From the NCBI GenBank assembly GCA_018830415.1, contig JAHJSJ010000031.1, positions 1 to 9,408 of the forward strand: 9,408 bases of DNA, in the 5' to 3' direction. The position numbers and the translations under genes were made by a program. This DNA is from Alphaproteobacteria bacterium (GTDB lineage Bacteria > Pseudomonadota > Alphaproteobacteria > Sphingomonadales > Sphingomonadaceae). The notes beneath the pieces were generated by a model. The model did no database searches. It was not told the DNA's origin and saw only the letters and a program-made list of their open reading frames with translations. Position 1 is the first letter of the stretch, and each line of letters starts with the position of its first letter. Shown here piece after piece: positions 7,443 to 9,408 of this stretch.

Positions 7443-7590
7443 GCGTTCGACCAGGGGATGATCCTGAGCGCCGAATGTAATGTTGCGTTCAATCAGCGTT
7501 CAGGCCCGAAAGGTGCATTTGGGGCAATCCAGCCAACTGTTCGGCTGGCCCCGTTGACAGTGTGAGGAACGCTGCGCCCCCGCGCGTTCC
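7443..7590. repeat. Cluster of GCGTTC half-sites upstream of degP
   Basis: The hexamer GCGTTC occurs five times in this gap counting both strands: 7443-7448 (+), 7485-7490 (+), 7496-7501 (+), 7567-7572 (-) and 7584-7589 (+). The middle pair is a 7-base direct repeat, GCGTTCA, with an 11-base period. The last pair forms an inverted repeat, AGGAACGC (7565-7572) and GCGTTCCT (7584-7591), around 11 bases. The arrangement resembles binding sites of a regulator controlling degP. The 11-base direct repeat is the geometry used by OmpR/PhoB-type response regulators. The regulator is not identifiable from the sequence. Confidence 0.4.
7521..7552 (+). other. Stem-loop in the hflC-degP gap
   Basis: CCAGCC (7529-7534) and GGCTGG (7543-7548) are perfect inverted repeats around an 8-base loop. 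The helix can be extended by GGGG (7521-7524) with CCCC (7549-7552) across a 4-base bulge. No T-run follows, so it is not a classical intrinsic terminator. It could stabilise the 3' end of the hflKC message, mark a processing site or partly attenuate read-through into degP. Confidence 0.35.
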
Positions 7591-7616
7591 TGCTTGATGA
7601 TAAGGACCAAGAGGAC

Positions 7617-9149
7617 GTGAAGAACGTGCGCTATGTATACGGACTGTCGAGCGCGCTGCTGGTAGGCGGCGCTGCGATTTCGTTGATCACCGGAACGCCG
7701 CTGGGCGCGCAGGTGGCCCAGAATGATGATGCCGTGATGGACCGGGTGGTGCCGATTGAAGGTGCCCCTGTCAGCTTTGCCGATCTCACCGCGCAATTAC
7801 AGCCTGCGGTGGTCAATATTGCCACGCGCCAGCGGATCGAGGTTGCCAATAACCCATTCGCTGGGACACCCTTTGCCGACCTGTTCAGCCGCCGTCAGGG
7901 CGGCGGCGGTCAGCCGCAAACGCGTGAGGCGCAGTCGCTGGGGTCGGGCTTCATTATTTCGGCCGATGGCTTTGTGGTGACCAATAATCACGTGGTCTCG
8001 CCCGATAGCCGCGCCAAGCTCGAATCGATCACCGTTACCTTGCCCGATGGCACCGAATACGAAGCCGAACTGGTCGGCGCCGATGCCGCATCCGATCTCG
8101 CGGTGCTCAAGATCAAGGCCAGCCGCGCCTTCCCGTTCGTGACCTTTGGCGATTCAAGCGCGGCGCGCGTGGGTGACTGGGTGGTGGCAATCGGCAATCC
8201 GTTCGGCCTTGGCGGCACGGTGACCAGCGGGATCATTTCCGCAGTCTATCGCAACACCGGCCAAGGCGGCGCTTATGACCGTTATCTCCAGACCGATGCC
8301 AGCATCAATCGCGGCAATTCGGGCGGGCCGCTGTTCGACATGCGCGGCAATGTGATCGGCATCAATAATGCGATCTTCTCGCCTTCGGGCGGCAGCGTGG
8401 GCATCGGCTTTGCGATCCCCGCTGAAATCGCCGCGCCGATCGTCGAGCAACTGCGCGACGGGCGCGAAATTCAGCGCGGTTATCTCGGCGTCGGTCTCCA
8501 GCCGATTGATGAAGACTTCGCCGCCTCGCTCGGCCTGCCAAAGCGGCGCGGTGAATTGGTGCAGACCGTGCAGGATGATAGTCCGGCAGCGCGCGCGGGT
8601 TTGAAGCCCGGCGACATCGTCACCAAGGTCAACGGAAAAGACGTGACTGGGGAACAGACGGTATCCTTCCTGGTCGCCAATATGGAACCCGGTGCGCAGG
8701 TGCCGGTCGAATTGCTGCGCGATGGCAAACGCCTCGCACTCAACGTCACGCTGGGCAAACGCCCGAGCGAGGCGGAATTGCAGCAGCAGACCCAGACTTT
8801 CGACCCCGATGCGGAAGAACCGATGGCACCGGGAGCCTCGAACGAGACAATCGAACGCAAGCTCGGCTTGCAGGTGATGCCGATGACTGCGGCGATTGCC
8901 CGCTCGCTTGGGGTGCCGGCCGATACGCAGGGCGTGGTGATTGCGGCGGTTGATCCCAATGCCGACGCGGCGCGCAAGGGTCTGCGCCGCGGCGACATCG
9001 TCCTGTCGGCCAATTATCAGGCGGTTGCCTCAGTCGAAGCGCTGGCAGAGCAGGTCAAGGCTGCCGAGACCGAAGAGCGTGAGGCGATCCTGCTACGCGT
9101 CCAACGCCGCACGCAGCCTCCGGCGTTCTTCCCGATCAGGCTGCGCTGA
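7617..9149 (+). CDS. degP: DegP/HtrA/Do-like periplasmic serine endoprotease with two PDZ domains
   Basis: This 510-residue protease/chaperone removes or refolds damaged proteins in the periplasm. A Sec-type signal covers about 1-33 (hydrophobic SSALLVGGAAISLITG, likely cleavage near PLGAQ). The trypsin-like domain has the full triad: H125 in VTNNHVV, D160 in ASDLAVL and S235 in GNSGGPLF, so it should be active. PDZ1 covers about 285-382, with carboxylate-binding loop GYLGVGL and SPAARAGLKPGDIV. PDZ2 covers about 414-505 with LGLQVMP and DAARKGLRRGDIV. A short acidic linker (EAELQQQTQTFDPDAEEP) joins them. The start is a GTG with TAAGGA 10 bases upstream. A second in-frame GTG at 7626, with AAGAGGA 10 bases upstream, would shorten the signal by three residues. 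It follows hflKC, forming an envelope protein quality-control cluster, and ends in a strong terminator. Repeated motifs upstream suggest regulated expression. Confidence 0.96.
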   Translation: MKNVRYVYGLSSALLVGGAAISLITGTPLGAQVAQNDDAVMDRVVPIEGAPVSFADLTAQLQPAVVNIATRQRIEVANNPFAGTPFADLFSRRQGGGGQPQTREAQSLGSGFIISADGFVVTNNHVVSPDSRAKLESITVTLPDGTEYEAELVGADAASDLAVLKIKASRAFPFVTFGDSSAARVGDWVVAIGNPFGLGGTVTSGIISAVYRNTGQGGAYDRYLQTDASINRGNSGGPLFDMRGNVIGINNAIFSPSGGSVGIGFAIPAEIAAPIVEQLRDGREIQRGYLGVGLQPIDEDFAASLGLPKRRGELVQTVQDDSPAARAGLKPGDIVTKVNGKDVTGEQTVSFLVANMEPGAQVPVELLRDGKRLALNVTLGKRPSEAELQQQTQTFDPDAEEPMAPGASNETIERKLGLQVMPMTAAIARSLGVPADTQGVVIAAVDPNADAARKGLRRGDIVLSANYQAVASVEALAEQVKAAETEEREAILLRVQRRTQPPAFFPIRLR

Positions 9150-9170
9150 TCGGTTGAAATTGCGAATCAG

Positions 9171-9205
9171 AAAGGGCGCCGGGAGCAATTCCGGCGCCTT
9201 TTTTT
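9171..9205 (+). terminator. Rho-independent terminator of degP
   Basis: Stem GGCGCCGG (9175-9182) pairs with CCGGCGCC (9191-9198). The helix continues inward through a G-T wobble and an A-T pair to a GCAA tetraloop (9185-9188) of the stable GNRA type. Seven T residues follow (9199-9205). It begins 22 bases after the degP stop. Read on the minus strand the same hairpin follows the convergent gene directly, but its downstream T-run there is poor (CCCTTTCTG), so any bidirectional action would be weaker. Confidence 0.92.
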
Positions 9206-9206
9206 A

Positions 9207-9408
9207 TCATAACTCAGGCGGCGGACGGCGCGGGGCTGGTGGGCGTGGGATTTCGCCGCCGGTGGCTTCTTCAAGGAAATCCTGGCTGGCGGCAGGGGGT
9301 GCAGCAGACCCACGCTCTCCTTCGATCCCGAATGGGCTGGGCGCAGGTTCACGCCGCCCCGGCTCGACCAGATTGCCCTGTTCGTCGATGTAGTAATAAT
9401 CGTCAGGC
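9207..9408 (-). CDS. C-terminal end of a convergent gene, product unknown (partial)
   Basis: The minus strand is open from the right window edge to a TGA at 9207-9209, giving 67 residues. It begins PDDYYYIDEQGNLVEPGRRE and ends in the Pro/Arg-rich RPPAPRRPPPEL. A central segment contains SQDFLEEATGGE. Codon usage is GC-rich like its neighbours, and the stop lies one base from the T-run of the degP terminator, a normal convergent arrangement; both support a real gene. The visible part is a hydrophilic, low-complexity tail with no catalytic motif. Such Pro-rich tails are seen on envelope proteins including class A penicillin-binding proteins in this group of bacteria, but I cannot assign a function from it. 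Confidence 0.65.
   Translation of the reverse strand, partial: PDDYYYIDEQGNLVEPGRREPAPSPFGIEGERGSAAPPAASQDFLEEATGGEIPRPPAPRRPPPEL

Noticed and set aside
6392..7492. Minus-strand 366-codon open frame antisense to hflC
   Set aside because: The composition (His/Arg/Gly-rich) is typical of antisense frames in GC-rich DNA and it fully covers hflC, which is clearly genuine.
7554..7582. Sigma-70 promoter from the perfect TTGACA at 7554-7559
   Set aside because: The region 16-18 bases downstream is CG-only, with nothing like a -10 hexamer, so it is not supported as a promoter on its own.
7566..7588. EcfG-type general stress promoter (GGAAC ... CGTT) upstream of degP
   Set aside because: GGAAC and CGTT are present, but the spacer is 14 bases rather than the usual 16-17, and both belong to the inverted repeat, which explains them better.
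9207..9408. Assignment of the convergent partial gene as penicillin-binding protein 1A
   Set aside because: Only a Pro-rich low-complexity tail is visible; the resemblance is too weak to name the gene.

Overview
The window is high-GC bacterial chromosome with tightly packed housekeeping genes. Gene content, the hflK-hflC-degP order, Tat and Sec signal sequences and codon use point to an alphaproteobacterium. The combination of Mrp, a Tat-exported molybdenum hydroxylase large subunit, ferrochelatase and a P450 suggests the Sphingomonadales (Erythrobacter-like). That placement is an inference from family resemblance, not from a marker gene.

Left half, minus strand (5349 down to 1). Four genes run in one direction with almost no spacing and are probably one transcription unit: mrp/apbC (P-loop iron-sulfur cluster carrier), a Tat-signal molybdopterin-binding hydroxylase large subunit of the IorB/xanthine dehydrogenase superfamily, hemH (ferrochelatase) and a cytochrome P450 cut by the left window edge. 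mrp and the hydroxylase are 3 bases apart. The hydroxylase and hemH overlap by 4 bases (ATGA). A 65-base gap precedes the P450. The common thread is metal cofactors: Fe-S delivery, a molybdopterin enzyme that normally needs an Fe-S partner, heme synthesis and a heme enzyme.

Middle (5350 to 5481). A short divergent intergenic region separates mrp from hflK. It holds a possible -10 element and a small GC-rich palindrome just before the hflK start used here.

Right half, plus strand (about 5482 to 9149). hflK and hflC encode the inner-membrane SPFH-family complex that in other bacteria surrounds and modulates the FtsH protease. degP (HtrA/Do) encodes a periplasmic serine protease/chaperone with two PDZ domains. 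Together they form an envelope protein quality-control cluster. The 175-base hflC-degP gap carries a notable cluster of GCGTTC half-sites, both direct and inverted, and two stem-loops. A strong intrinsic terminator follows degP, abutting the 3' end of a convergent minus-strand gene whose Pro-rich C-terminus is all that is visible.

No tRNA, rRNA, CRISPR array, insertion sequence, prophage or attachment site was seen. No stretch over 300 bases lacks a gene. The window looks like ordinary core genome. The points most worth checking are the GCGTTC array upstream of degP and the orphan, motif-divergent molybdenum hydroxylase inside an Fe-S/heme operon.
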